Origin: Candidatus Faecousia faecipullorum
Lineage (GTDB): Bacteria; Bacillota; Clostridia; Oscillospirales; Oscillospiraceae
Length of the DNA: 12,864 nucleotides
Direction: 5' to 3'
NCBI GenBank assembly: GCA_018710805.1
Contig: DVJG01000142.1
Coordinates: 1 to 12,864 of the forward strand
The notes below the pieces were generated by a model, which was given only the letters and a program-made list of their open reading frames with translations, made no database searches and was not told the DNA's origin. Positions within the stretch are counted from its first letter, which is position 1, and the number at the start of each line of letters is the position of its first letter. Position numbers and translations under genes: made by a program. Below are positions 5,001-11,614 of the stretch, in pieces.

Positions 5001-7438
5001 TGAATGGAGTAGAAGCTGTTTTGTGCCTTGAAGGTTCCGGCTTCTTTATCGATTGAAGTACGGAAGCCCCCGTTCGGCACATAGTACACATCGCATTTCG
5101 GTTCAGATTCGTCCGATACCCTTACAATGGGACAATATACAATGCCGTTTTCTCCCGCTTCCGCAGGCGAATCGCCCCAAATCACATTCTCTCCATGCTT
5201 TGCATGGAGGAAAAGGTTTGTTCCTGCCGCAAGATCACTGGCGGTGAAGCCGTAGGCACCATAGATGCTTTCCAGCTGGGCCCCCGTCAGGCCGTAACGA
5301 TCACCGTTAGAATACACTTTGCCAAGGGCCATGGCCTGATTTTTCAGCAGCTCCCATTGGCCGTCCTTGGCAATGTAGAAGTAAATCACGCCGGTTGGCA
5401 GTTCCGTTTCCGTGCTGGTGGCGACGATATCCTCTGTTACGCCCTCTTGAATCAGCTTTTGCAGGTCCAAGATTTCTCCGTCAGTCGTTTCCCACTGATA
5501 GATGCCGTAGTCCACGCCTCCTGCCACAAAGTCCGAGGCCTTCAGATGCTGTCCATCCCGGGCGGTGATGGTCAGGGTGAGTGTTCCATCCGAACCGACA
5601 TCCACATTCACCGAGGACTTGGCCACGGCTTTGGCGGTATCCTGGGGGTTCAAAATCAGAACCACATGATAGGTATAGGTATAAAAATCCGCAGACTCCA
5701 GGATGGGCGTATCCAGTTCCACAGGCTCCTGGTCCACCGTGCGCCACTGGCACTGGCTCAGGGGTGTTTCATCCGACCAGGCAAACTCCCCAGCGGCGGC
5801 AATGGCATCCGCCAGGGTCTTGCCAGCGTCCACGGTGACGGAGGTGGTGGCTTCCGGGCCATCTTTGACATCGTGGAAGGTCACGGTACAAATCTGGCTC
5901 TGGGCGAACGTGGCTGTGAAAGTGGTGTCCTGAGTAAGGATGGTTTCCTCGGTAGCAAACTGGAGGCCGCCCTCTTCATCGGTGTACTCCCAGCCCTGGA
6001 ACACCTGTCCCTCCGGTGCCGTTACCGCAGGCAGCGTTCCTAATGCGGAACCTTTGCTTACCTTTCTTTCTTCCACAACGGTTTCCCCGTTTTTGAATGT
6101 GGCGGTAACCGGATTTTTCAGCCACTGGGCATAAACTTTAATGGAATGGTCCCCATTCTCTACGTAATCCTGGGTAATGGGCACGCCGGCAGCGAAGTCC
6201 ACCATTTCCCCGGTGGCCGAATTTTTCAGCTGCCACTTGTCAAAAACTTCTCCGTGGTCTTTGCCATGCTGACACCACTCGCTGCTGTAATTGGCGTTGA
6301 TGTCTTCCGCTGTGGGGATGTACGCCTGGGATACGCTCTGCCCTAATGTAAAGGTGGCACTGGGGTATCCGCCCAGGATGTAGGGAATGCTATGGTATTT
6401 GCCATCACACCCTCCGCAGACAAAATCCAGGCTATAGCTGGTATTGTCCTGATACAGATGCAGCGAAAGCACAGTATCCTGTGTAAAGGCGGCACTGGGG
6501 CTGCACACACTGCCCTGTCCGTCCACCCAGGCATAGGAAGAAAGGTAGGTCACGGCATTCCCGTCGCCAATATTGGTCACGTTGACCTTAGGCCAGGAAG
6601 TCAGGGCAGTTCCCGCGGGAATTTCATAGCTTTGCAGCACGCCTGTTCCGGTGACCTTGTAGGTTTTAACCCACTTGGTATAGGTCAGTCCCTGACCCTC
6701 AGCATAGGGCGCATCCACCGTAATGTGGGTATTCTTGGAACCGGTGTCCTCGGTGTACTCCGGATTGTCAATCCGGAACGTCACCGTGATGGTCTGGGGC
6801 TCCAGAGAGGCTGCGTTATTCGTGGAAACGGGTTCCGACACAACCGGAGGCTCTTCGGAGGGCGGGGTAACCGTGATGGTATAGGCAAGGTACTGCGTAC
6901 CATCCTGGGTGGTCACATCCGCTTTGAAGGCGGCGGTACCCGCTGCCAGTGCGGTGATAATCAGCTTGCCGTTTTCTGCACGAGCCTGCACCACATCCTC
7001 TGAATAGTCCTTCAGGGAAATTTCCGCACCCTCACCAAAGTCAATTTCCTCAGACTGACCGACACTCAGAGTAATCGCGTCTTGGGTATAAACAACGGAA
7101 TCCGTTTCCGGAGGGGTCTCAGACGGATCAGGATCCGTGGGAGTTGGCAGCAGATTGTTTCCCTCCGATGGTCCGGAGGGGTCCTCCACAGGCGCAGACG
7201 TAACAGGGGGTTCCTCCACAGGCACAGATGACGCCGGGGGTTCCTGCACCGGCTCGGAGGGGGTGCCGTCTCCCGTTTTTGCCGGGGCACCCTCTGCCTC
7301 CGGCGTCTTTGACGCAGTATCCGCCGCAGTCACTTCTGTGACAGTACCCTCCTGGGCAAAGGTTTGGATGGGTACAGCTGCCACCAGCAATACCGCCAGA
7401 ACCAGAGCAAGCATCTTCCTAAAATTCCAGTTTTTCAT
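1943..7438 (-). CDS. Giant SpaA/Cna_B-type pilus adhesin (ancillary or tip pilin), sortase substrate
   Basis: An 1831-residue surface protein. Residues 1-28 are a signal peptide (ending QTFA). Residues 40-115 are a Pro/Glu/Ser/Thr-rich spacer, and 116-192 resemble a bacterial Ig-like domain. Residues 215-600 contain InlB-like beta-grasp modules (F..W....YAQW near 399-440; F.GWEY...TATF at 480-511), with a further one at about 945-987. Residues 985-1163 form a separate module with Trp-rich 'KWHVFKYD...GWHIDGVLV'. Then five domains each show a Lys/Glu/Asn triad: K1172/E1238/N1294, K1306/E1377/N1423, K1434/E1492/N1543, K1554/E1624/N1673 and K1684/E1747/N1790. The end carries I-D-T-G (1796-1799), a membrane segment and KSRKRRRED. 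AGGGAG lies 8 bases before the start. The gene leads the pilus operon, the position of cpa in streptococcal FCT loci, so a tip or side adhesin is inferred. The ligand is unknown, and I see no clear thioester domain. Confidence 0.87.
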   Translation of the reverse strand: MKNWNFRKMLALVLAVLLVAAVPIQTFAQEGTVTEVTAADTASKTPEAEGAPAKTGDGTPSEPVQEPPASSVPVEEPPVTSAPVEDPSGPSEGNNLLPTPTDPDPSETPPETDSVVYTQDAITLSVGQSEEIDFGEGAEISLKDYSEDVVQARAENGKLIITALAAGTAAFKADVTTQDGTQYLAYTITVTPPSEEPPVVSEPVSTNNAASLEPQTITVTFRIDNPEYTEDTGSKNTHITVDAPYAEGQGLTYTKWVKTYKVTGTGVLQSYEIPAGTALTSWPKVNVTNIGDGNAVTYLSSYAWVDGQGSVCSPSAAFTQDTVLSLHLYQDNTSYSLDFVCGGCDGKYHSIPYILGGYPSATFTLGQSVSQAYIPTAEDINANYSSEWCQHGKDHGEVFDKWQLKNSATGEMVDFAAGVPITQDYVENGDHSIKVYAQWLKNPVTATFKNGETVVEERKVSKGSALGTLPAVTAPEGQVFQGWEYTDEEGGLQFATEETILTQDTTFTATFAQSQICTVTFHDVKDGPEATTSVTVDAGKTLADAIAAAGEFAWSDETPLSQCQWRTVDQEPVELDTPILESADFYTYTYHVVLILNPQDTAKAVAKSSVNVDVGSDGTLTLTITARDGQHLKASDFVAGGVDYGIYQWETTDGEILDLQKLIQEGVTEDIVATSTETELPTGVIYFYIAKDGQWELLKNQAMALGKVYSNGDRYGLTGAQLESIYGAYGFTASDLAAGTNLFLHAKHGENVIWGDSPAEAGENGIVYCPIVRVSDESEPKCDVYYVPNGGFRTSIDKEAGTFKAQNSFYSIQVQDPAHQVYEKDELPATTYTLKGRTATVTVKNGPGVVWECVGKDETVVHGVPRGDTTVFTIESISQPYIISPALKKGEVRITYIMNLDPPPSDPDYGAPNIEGQQVFTWVQPSANPHSVRAPSQQSYFFESGRYLGQATFQGWLCDADNQVHQIGEYYTIPNGKTEITFTAKWETQTGHEADHKNNTLVNFFVSIGAVPEGSTHWDSGLNSDVFTSSVFVSDCGVSGNDAMKSGVGIQKNPNNPDQYYILGQSTGDDLNAIHSEIYNKLTNGYEKTADNGTTYTFQVDFPNDEDVLQHIRSMVEDGTGHIQLNGKDVAASDLTDTKFTIKWHVFKYDKTDGWHIDGVLVAKTGNMRITKTFAGNPDAIEAAKAGFSIDVTTDTSDGSESPHGNRTLGLTDAESDDDITYTWDIPVDQYRDYTVTEEGYEYTQNGIKTTAEYQVKNSRQADQNTAGWKNGDSALVTGQASQINEVQTVSFLNTYTQPGVITLKKIDALTGQTMPNISFTVLDENETPVTLYSAGPGRYSIHRADGNLVPDSKVVTDGSGQIYLKLAHSTTYIFQEEVPVGYDNPGDITVTLDTDGKQITSAAAEKGDKFVSTNEMELTVKNYSPVLPLIVEKQWLDHENTPVSVSVYYDGQPLLNGFTAELEERNAWRHTFTTRVPVYINGKRAEYTIREDKIGDWNYSSTEPDGYRFYDVKTLPMEYRDANGQKTEDLSKAAGIYLTVTNERDTGTLRFRKVDQNGQGLSQVFFYLYTIPANATEVPTVTEGTGEHAGHNVIEGFGDPFTAVSNPHVVFNNLQGGQYYMVEHYTPAGYTLKDDLYRVTVSGNTITMEKQSGSGWTTLHADADSKMVEIENVREFVDVTVTKKVTGNMAIFSEPFSFTAASQQNNPIQIVKGNGTLEEYNGGFTLRNGQSITLRVQKGDEITLTETGAADYTTSITIDGNSSVDNGKAVTVSIGNTEMEADKSVVFTNHKDMDIDTGVILDTLPYILILAVVVIGGVVLLKSRKRRRED

Positions 7439-7471
7439 AAGTCGATCTCCCTATGCAGCAAATCTGTCGTC

Positions 7472-7515
7472 AAAAAAACCATTCTCGGCGGCCTCGCGCC
7501 ATACAGAAAGTGGCG
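7472..7515 (-). promoter_or_regulatory. Possible structured leader RNA of the pilus operon
   Basis: In the leader, minus-strand CGCCA...TGGCG (7515-7497, 9-base loop) partly overlaps a second GC-rich stem GGCG...CGCC (7500-7487, 6-base loop). Seven U residues follow 8 bases later (7478-7472). The two stems share bases and cannot form together, and a U-run follows, so an attenuator is possible. The stems are short and the U-run is not adjacent, so support is weak. Confidence 0.25.
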
Positions 7516-7556
7516 ATTTGCACAAACATTTTATTAATATACGTAGTCTATTTTAT

Positions 7557-7585
7557 ACTTTACACATTTATTTCTTTTTTGTCAA
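7557..7585 (-). promoter_or_regulatory. Predicted promoter of the pilus operon
   Basis: On the minus strand a perfect TTGACA (7585-7580) is followed after 17 bases by TAAAGT (7562-7557), a moderate -10 match (4 of 6). An overlapping TATAAA (7557-7552) is a better -10 word but lies 22 bases away. The area is strongly AT-rich compared with the flanking genes and lies between the upstream terminator and the adhesin start. The transcript would have a leader of about 110 bases. No operator repeat is obvious. Confidence 0.6.
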
Positions 7586-7614
7586 TAGGAAGCTATTCCC
7601 TCTGGTCAGATATG

Positions 7615-7657
7615 AAAAAAATAATTGGGGAACAGCCTGGACAGCTGTTCCCCAATT
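7615..7657 (-). terminator. Intrinsic terminator of the polysaccharide/DUF4012 unit
   Basis: A perfect 14-bp inverted repeat, AATTGGGGAACAGC (7623-7636) with GCTGTTCCCCAATT (7644-7657), and a 7-base loop. On the minus strand it runs directly into ATTTTTTT (7 U at 7621-7615). It lies about 60 bases past the DUF4012 stop and upstream of the pilus promoter, so it separates the two transcription units. Confidence 0.9.
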
Positions 7658-7682
7658 CATTGAAAACGTTTTTTAAGCTGAC

Positions 7683-7702
7683 TGGTGGGTTTAACCCCAC
7701 CA
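7683..7702 (-). other. Small hairpin just after the DUF4012 gene
   Basis: A 7-bp perfect stem (TGGTGGG with CCCACCA) and a 6-base loop, 17 bases past the DUF4012 stop and 25 bases before the main terminator hairpin. No U-run follows it. It may protect the 3' end of the transcript or have no function. Confidence 0.4.
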
Positions 7703-7719
7703 ATCGTAAACCGGGCACA

Positions 7720-9537
7720 TCAGTGATATGCCTGCAGGGTCGGCGTCTGGCTGATGGCAAGGGGTTCTTCCGTCCCCGGCGCTGTGGTAATCCGGAAGGT
7801 TACTTCCACAGTTTGCCCAGGATTTACGTTCAAGGACTGCAAATACCCCAACTGTAGTCCTTGATACTCGTTTTGTGCAATGGAGGAACCGTTATCGGCT
7901 GCGAAATCGCTGATGCTGCCTCCCGCCGGGGCAAAGAAGTAGGCGGAGCCACGAAAGGCGCCTTTGTTTCCGCCGGTGATATATGCGCTTGCAGACTGCA
8001 GCTCCTCGGATGTCATGTGATTGGAGAGCTTCACGGACACATCATAGGTTTGGGAACCATCCTCATTTTGAAGGGGTTTTCCAATCTGCGTGTCCGCAGA
8101 TAAGAACCAGCCCATTTTACTGGGCACGGTGCAGTTCACATACACCCCAACCTGGGGCTTTTTGGGGTCTCGGTTCAGGCTGCCGCTCCATCCAAGCTCT
8201 GCAATGGCATTTTGCAGAACCGGGTCCTTTGTCCAAACCATCAGAGTGCGATCCTGGAAGCAGGTTTCTGCAACGGAGGCATAGGCCATAAGGTTTTCTA
8301 TACGCATATTCTCCATCAGCTTCTGTGCAGTTTTCTTTGCCGCATCCGCAAACAGCTGATCGGATATGGTGTCTCTGTCGGAGACGTAGTCTTTCCCGAA
8401 ATACTTGTAGTAAAGCTCGTACTGCAGCACCTTTACCCCATTGTCTCCGTTCAGCACCGTGCCGTCAAAAAGGGTGATTTCTTCGTCCATGGCCTTTAAA
8501 AGCTTCTGAACAATCACCGGCGTTGCGGAAATAACCCCATGGACGGGTTCGCCCATTTTTGTTTCATAGCCCAGGGACCAGATATAGGCGACCCGGGGAA
8601 AATCGGGGCAATAGTCTGCGTCCCGGGGGTTGGAAAGGCCGTCGTGAAACAGGGCAGTTTCGGTGGGGGTAATGTTGGCCTCACCGGGCGTGTAAGGGGA
8701 GAATACATCATATACCCGATTGAAATCTCCCAGTGTTAAGATGCCGTCCCGAATCCGTATGGTTCCCACAGCCCCGGGGAAACCGCCGGAGGCTCTGATT
8801 TCGGAGGAATTCTGTGCGGCCAAAAGATACAGGCGGTCCCCGTCTGCGCCCAGAAAGGATTTTACGCTGTCAATCAGCGAAGGGTCCTGCTCGTAAAGCG
8901 CCAGAAGCTTCTTTCCCTTTTGCAGATACCCTGCCAGTTCGCCGTCGTCATCTACAATGCTTAAGTCCAGATTTTCGGCACGGGCGATGATATCTGCAAT
9001 GTCCGGCATCCGTTCCTCCAGGAAATCCAGATAGGAACAAAGGGGCCTTGTGTTCACGCCCTCTCCCATGCCCAGGGACGTAATGGGATTTTCAGCCAGT
9101 TCGTAAATGGCAGGTCCCAGCAATTTTTCCGACGCTTTCTCCGTAAGATCCAGCAGTCCCTGGATATTCATCAGCTGAGCGCGGATGCCGGGCATACCGT
9201 CGCCCAAGGACGCTATGGTTTTGTCCAGGGACAGCCGAATGGCGGCAATCTTCTGGGGCAGTCCGTCCGCCTTCTGCTTGGCTGACACCAGGTCTTCTTC
9301 CTTGATGCCGTCCACGACGCCTTCCAGATCATCCTTCAGGGTCTTCACCGCTTTGATTAACTCCGTAACGCTCAGCTCTGCCCCGGTTTCAGAAGTGCCG
9401 TCGGGTGTGGCGGCCTGGCTGTCCGGGCGGCGCAGGGCGCTGGCGGTCCACAGGAAAAGGCCCAGGGCCGCGCAAAGGATGAGGGCTGTCCAGATGCCTC
9501 TCCGGCCCCTTTTTTTCTCTGTATCCTGACTCTCCAT
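7720..9537 (-). CDS. DUF4012 domain protein, membrane-anchored, envelope polysaccharide associated
   Basis: A 605-residue protein with a basic cytoplasmic N-terminus (KKRGRRG), one membrane segment (about 15-35) and a large extracellular part. Residues 55-225 are mostly helical with heptad-like stretches. The DUF4012 core begins at about 227: FLGADGDRLYLLAAQNSSE followed by IRASGGFPGA, which matches the family signature (L-G ... Y-L ... Q-N ... E-x-R ... GGF). The C-terminal part (about 455-600) is beta-rich, ending in a 'NPGQTVEVTFRI' strand region. The biochemical activity of DUF4012 is not established as far as I know; the genes are commonly found in surface polysaccharide clusters, as here. 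The start at 9537 has GGAAGGAG 8 bases upstream. It follows the LCP-like gene after 56 bases and is the last gene before the terminator, so one unit with the LCP, epimerase and flippase genes is likely. Confidence 0.85.
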   Translation of the reverse strand: MESQDTEKKRGRRGIWTALILCAALGLFLWTASALRRPDSQAATPDGTSETGAELSVTELIKAVKTLKDDLEGVVDGIKEEDLVSAKQKADGLPQKIAAIRLSLDKTIASLGDGMPGIRAQLMNIQGLLDLTEKASEKLLGPAIYELAENPITSLGMGEGVNTRPLCSYLDFLEERMPDIADIIARAENLDLSIVDDDGELAGYLQKGKKLLALYEQDPSLIDSVKSFLGADGDRLYLLAAQNSSEIRASGGFPGAVGTIRIRDGILTLGDFNRVYDVFSPYTPGEANITPTETALFHDGLSNPRDADYCPDFPRVAYIWSLGYETKMGEPVHGVISATPVIVQKLLKAMDEEITLFDGTVLNGDNGVKVLQYELYYKYFGKDYVSDRDTISDQLFADAAKKTAQKLMENMRIENLMAYASVAETCFQDRTLMVWTKDPVLQNAIAELGWSGSLNRDPKKPQVGVYVNCTVPSKMGWFLSADTQIGKPLQNEDGSQTYDVSVKLSNHMTSEELQSASAYITGGNKGAFRGSAYFFAPAGGSISDFAADNGSSIAQNEYQGLQLGYLQSLNVNPGQTVEVTFRITTAPGTEEPLAISQTPTLQAYH

Positions 9538-9593
9538 GCTGTGTTCTCCTTCCTATGGTACTTCGTAATGGCGAAACCTGGCTTGCCGCTTTT

Positions 9594-10463
9594 TCAATAG
9601 AAGAGCTTCTCCAAAAGCGGCGCCATCTCTTCCGGGTCTTCCGGCAGCACTGTGATGGTCTTATCCAATTTGCAGGATTCCATGGTCTCCATCAGCTGCA
9701 CCATTTGAGACAGGGTCAAATCCGTAGACAGCTGATCGCCCAATTTCATGGTAAGCTTGGGAAGAAAATCCTCCTGCTGCCGTATTTTCTCCATGAGGGG
9801 GAGATACAGCGCGGTCATAAATTGCTGCTGACGGGCCATGTGCAGCTGATTGGAGGCATCCTCCGGGGCCCGGAAGGCAAAGAACGCATCCGTCTGCCCG
9901 CCTGTCAGGCGCACCTGCTCACCAGGGGTGAATTCCGGATGTGCCTTCCCAAAATCCTCTGACATGGTTACGGTTATGCCGCCCATTTCGTCACTGACGA
10001 CGCCAATGGCCCCCTGGGAGAAGATCATATAATGGTCAATTTTGACGCCGCCCAGCAGCTTGGATACGGCTTTGAGCTGCTGCAAGCAGCTGTCAGAGCC
10101 GCCGCTGCCGTAGGAATACACTTCCCCCAGGGGAATCTGCCGGGCCTCCGTGGTTCCGGAGGGGGAGAAGGATACCATGGTATCCGGATTTATCTGCACC
10201 GCAGTGGTTTGCCTGCGGCCCTCGTCGATGACCATGAGCATCAGCATATCTGCCTGGGATTCATTGCGAAAGCCGCCGCTTTCATTGGGTTCAAAGGCCT
10301 TCAGGCTGACAGCCAGGACGGTGCGGATCCCCTCCCGGACCGATTTTTCGGCTGGGAGGGACTCGGTGCTTTGCAGGCCTCCCTGACCGTTTTTCCTGGC
10401 ACATCCTGCAATGGACCAAAGAAGACAAATCCCGCACACAAGAGATAATAAGCGTTTCAACAT
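9594..10463 (-). CDS. Divergent LytR-CpsA-Psr (LCP)-like lipoprotein
   Basis: A 289-residue protein. The N-terminus MLKRLLSLVCG... ends in a lipobox I-A-G-C (Cys21), predicting a lipid-anchored exported protein rather than the usual LCP single-pass form. The LCP-like domain spans about 65-225: QADMLMLMVID, then INPDT (91-95) where most LCPs have IPRDT, the KIDHYMIF block, and a closing FR...ED......RQQQF block (197-215). LCP enzymes transfer undecaprenyl-phosphate-linked polymers to peptidoglycan and bind phosphate through several arginines. The PRD Arg is absent here and the final Arg-rich block is reduced to Arg198 and Arg211, so activity may be altered or lost. The remainder (225-289) is helical. 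I chose 10463 because AAAGGGG lies 6 bases upstream and the lipoprotein signal starts there. The position between wecB and the DUF4012 gene supports a polysaccharide role. Confidence 0.75.
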   Translation of the reverse strand: MLKRLLSLVCGICLLWSIAGCARKNGQGGLQSTESLPAEKSVREGIRTVLAVSLKAFEPNESGGFRNESQADMLMLMVIDEGRRQTTAVQINPDTMVSFSPSGTTEARQIPLGEVYSYGSGGSDSCLQQLKAVSKLLGGVKIDHYMIFSQGAIGVVSDEMGGITVTMSEDFGKAHPEFTPGEQVRLTGGQTDAFFAFRAPEDASNQLHMARQQQFMTALYLPLMEKIRQQEDFLPKLTMKLGDQLSTDLTLSQMVQLMETMESCKLDKTITVLPEDPEEMAPLLEKLFY

Positions 10464-10469
10464 ATCTTT

Positions 10470-10476
10470 CCCCTTT
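10470..10476 (-). promoter_or_regulatory. Ribosome binding site of the LCP-like gene
   Basis: AAAGGGG on the minus strand, 6 bases before the ATG at 10463. It supports that start over an in-frame TTG at 10505, which would place 14 charged residues ahead of the lipoprotein signal. Confidence 0.65.
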
Positions 10477-10519
10477 TTATTTTCTCTTCTCAAACCCCGG
10501 GCCAAAGCCTCTGGCGGCT

Positions 10520-11614
10520 TTAGGAGCGGCTCAGAATATCCGCAATTCGCCGGCAGGCGAAGCCGTCGCCATAGGGGTTCGATGCCTTGCTCATGGCGTC
10601 ATAAGCAGCGGAGTCCGTCAACAGCGCTGTAAACTCTCTGTAGATTCCCTCCTCCGACGTGCCTGCCAGCTTCAGGGTTCCCGCCGCAATGCCCTCCCAG
10701 CGCTCCGTGGTATTACGCATGACCAGAACAGGCTTGCCCAGGCTGGGGGCTTCCTCCTGAATGCCGCCGGAGTCCGTGAGAATCAGGAAGCTGCGGGCCA
10801 GAAAATTGTGGAAATCCAGCACATCCAGAGGCGCAATCATCCGCACCCGCTCACTGCCGCCCAGTTCTTCCTCCGCAATGCGGCGGACCAGAGGGTTCAT
10901 GTGAATGGGGTAGATTGCCTTTACATCGGGATGCTCATCCAAAACCCGTCGGATTGCCCGGAACATATTGTGCATAGGCTGCCCCAGATTTTCCCGGCGG
11001 TGGGCCGTCAGCAGAATCAGGCGGCTTCCCGCCGCCCATTCCAGCTCCGGATGGCTGTAGTGCTCCCGCACGGTGGTTTTCAGCGCGTCAATTGCCGTAT
11101 TGCCGGTAACATAAATCGAGTCCTCCGGCTTGCCCTCCCGAAGCAGATTTTCCTTTGCCATAGCCGTCGGTGCAAAATGGTATTTTGCAAGGATTCCCAC
11201 GGCCTGCCGGTTAAATTCCTCGGGGAACGGAGAATAAAGATCGTGGGTGCGAAGCCCGGCCTCCACGTGTCCCAGGGGAATCTGCAGGTAGAAGCAGGCC
11301 AGCGCAGTGGCAAACGTGGTAGAAGTATCTCCGTGAACCAGCACTACATCCGGCTTCACTTCTTCCAATACCCCTTTGATTCCATTCAGAACATTGGCGG
11401 TTACATCAAAAAGCGTCTGCTTTTCCCGCATTACGGAAAGGTCCCAGTCCGGTGTCACATGGAAGGTCTTTAAAACCATGTCCAGCATCTGACGGTGCTG
11501 GCCGGTGACGCAGACCACGGTTTTGAAACCGTCTCGGCTTTTAAGCTCCGTTACCAGGGGACACATTTTAATGGCTTCCGGCCTGGTGCCGAAAACAAGC
11601 ATAATCGTCTTCAT
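10520..11614 (-). CDS. wecB: UDP-N-acetylglucosamine 2-epimerase (non-hydrolysing)
   Basis: A cytoplasmic 364-residue enzyme interconverting UDP-GlcNAc and UDP-ManNAc, precursor for ManNAc-containing surface polymers. The length is normal for the family. Signatures in order: GTRPEAIK (9-16), HGDTSTT (94-100), HVEAGLRT (116-123), PEEFNR (131-136), GNTAID (171-176), HRREN (205-209), PIHMNP (236-241), DSGGIQEE (281-288) and TER (303-305). The last block is normally TERPE; here it is TERWE, with Trp306 replacing Pro. The gene starts within the flippase stop (ATGA overlap), so the two are translationally coupled. A small AAAGCC/GGCTTT hairpin sits at the stop (10521-10504) but has no U-run. The symbol follows the enzyme; the Bacillus name is mnaA. 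Confidence 0.96.
   Translation of the reverse strand: MKTIMLVFGTRPEAIKMCPLVTELKSRDGFKTVVCVTGQHRQMLDMVLKTFHVTPDWDLSVMREKQTLFDVTANVLNGIKGVLEEVKPDVVLVHGDTSTTFATALACFYLQIPLGHVEAGLRTHDLYSPFPEEFNRQAVGILAKYHFAPTAMAKENLLREGKPEDSIYVTGNTAIDALKTTVREHYSHPELEWAAGSRLILLTAHRRENLGQPMHNMFRAIRRVLDEHPDVKAIYPIHMNPLVRRIAEEELGGSERVRMIAPLDVLDFHNFLARSFLILTDSGGIQEEAPSLGKPVLVMRNTTERWEGIAAGTLKLAGTSEEGIYREFTALLTDSAAYDAMSKASNPYGDGFACRRIADILSRS

Noticed and set aside
5387..5404. Internal E-L-P-T-G-V (adhesin residues 679-684), closer to EVPTGV than the real tail motif
   Set aside because: It is in the middle of the protein with no following membrane segment or basic tail, so it cannot serve as a sorting signal.
5195..6043. 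Plus-strand open frame of 282 codons opposite the adhesin
   Set aside because: Shadow of the adhesin frame with no ribosome site or recognisable domain; composition is Gly/Arg/His-heavy as expected from antisense reading.
9538..9593. Possible promoter (TTGAAA) between the LCP-like and DUF4012 genes
   Set aside because: No acceptable -10 at a usual distance; the short gap fits a shared operon.
10504..10521. AAAGCC/GGCTTT hairpin at the wecB stop as a terminator
   Set aside because: Stem of 6 bp only and no U-run; the next gene starts 56 bases later in the same direction, so readthrough is more likely.
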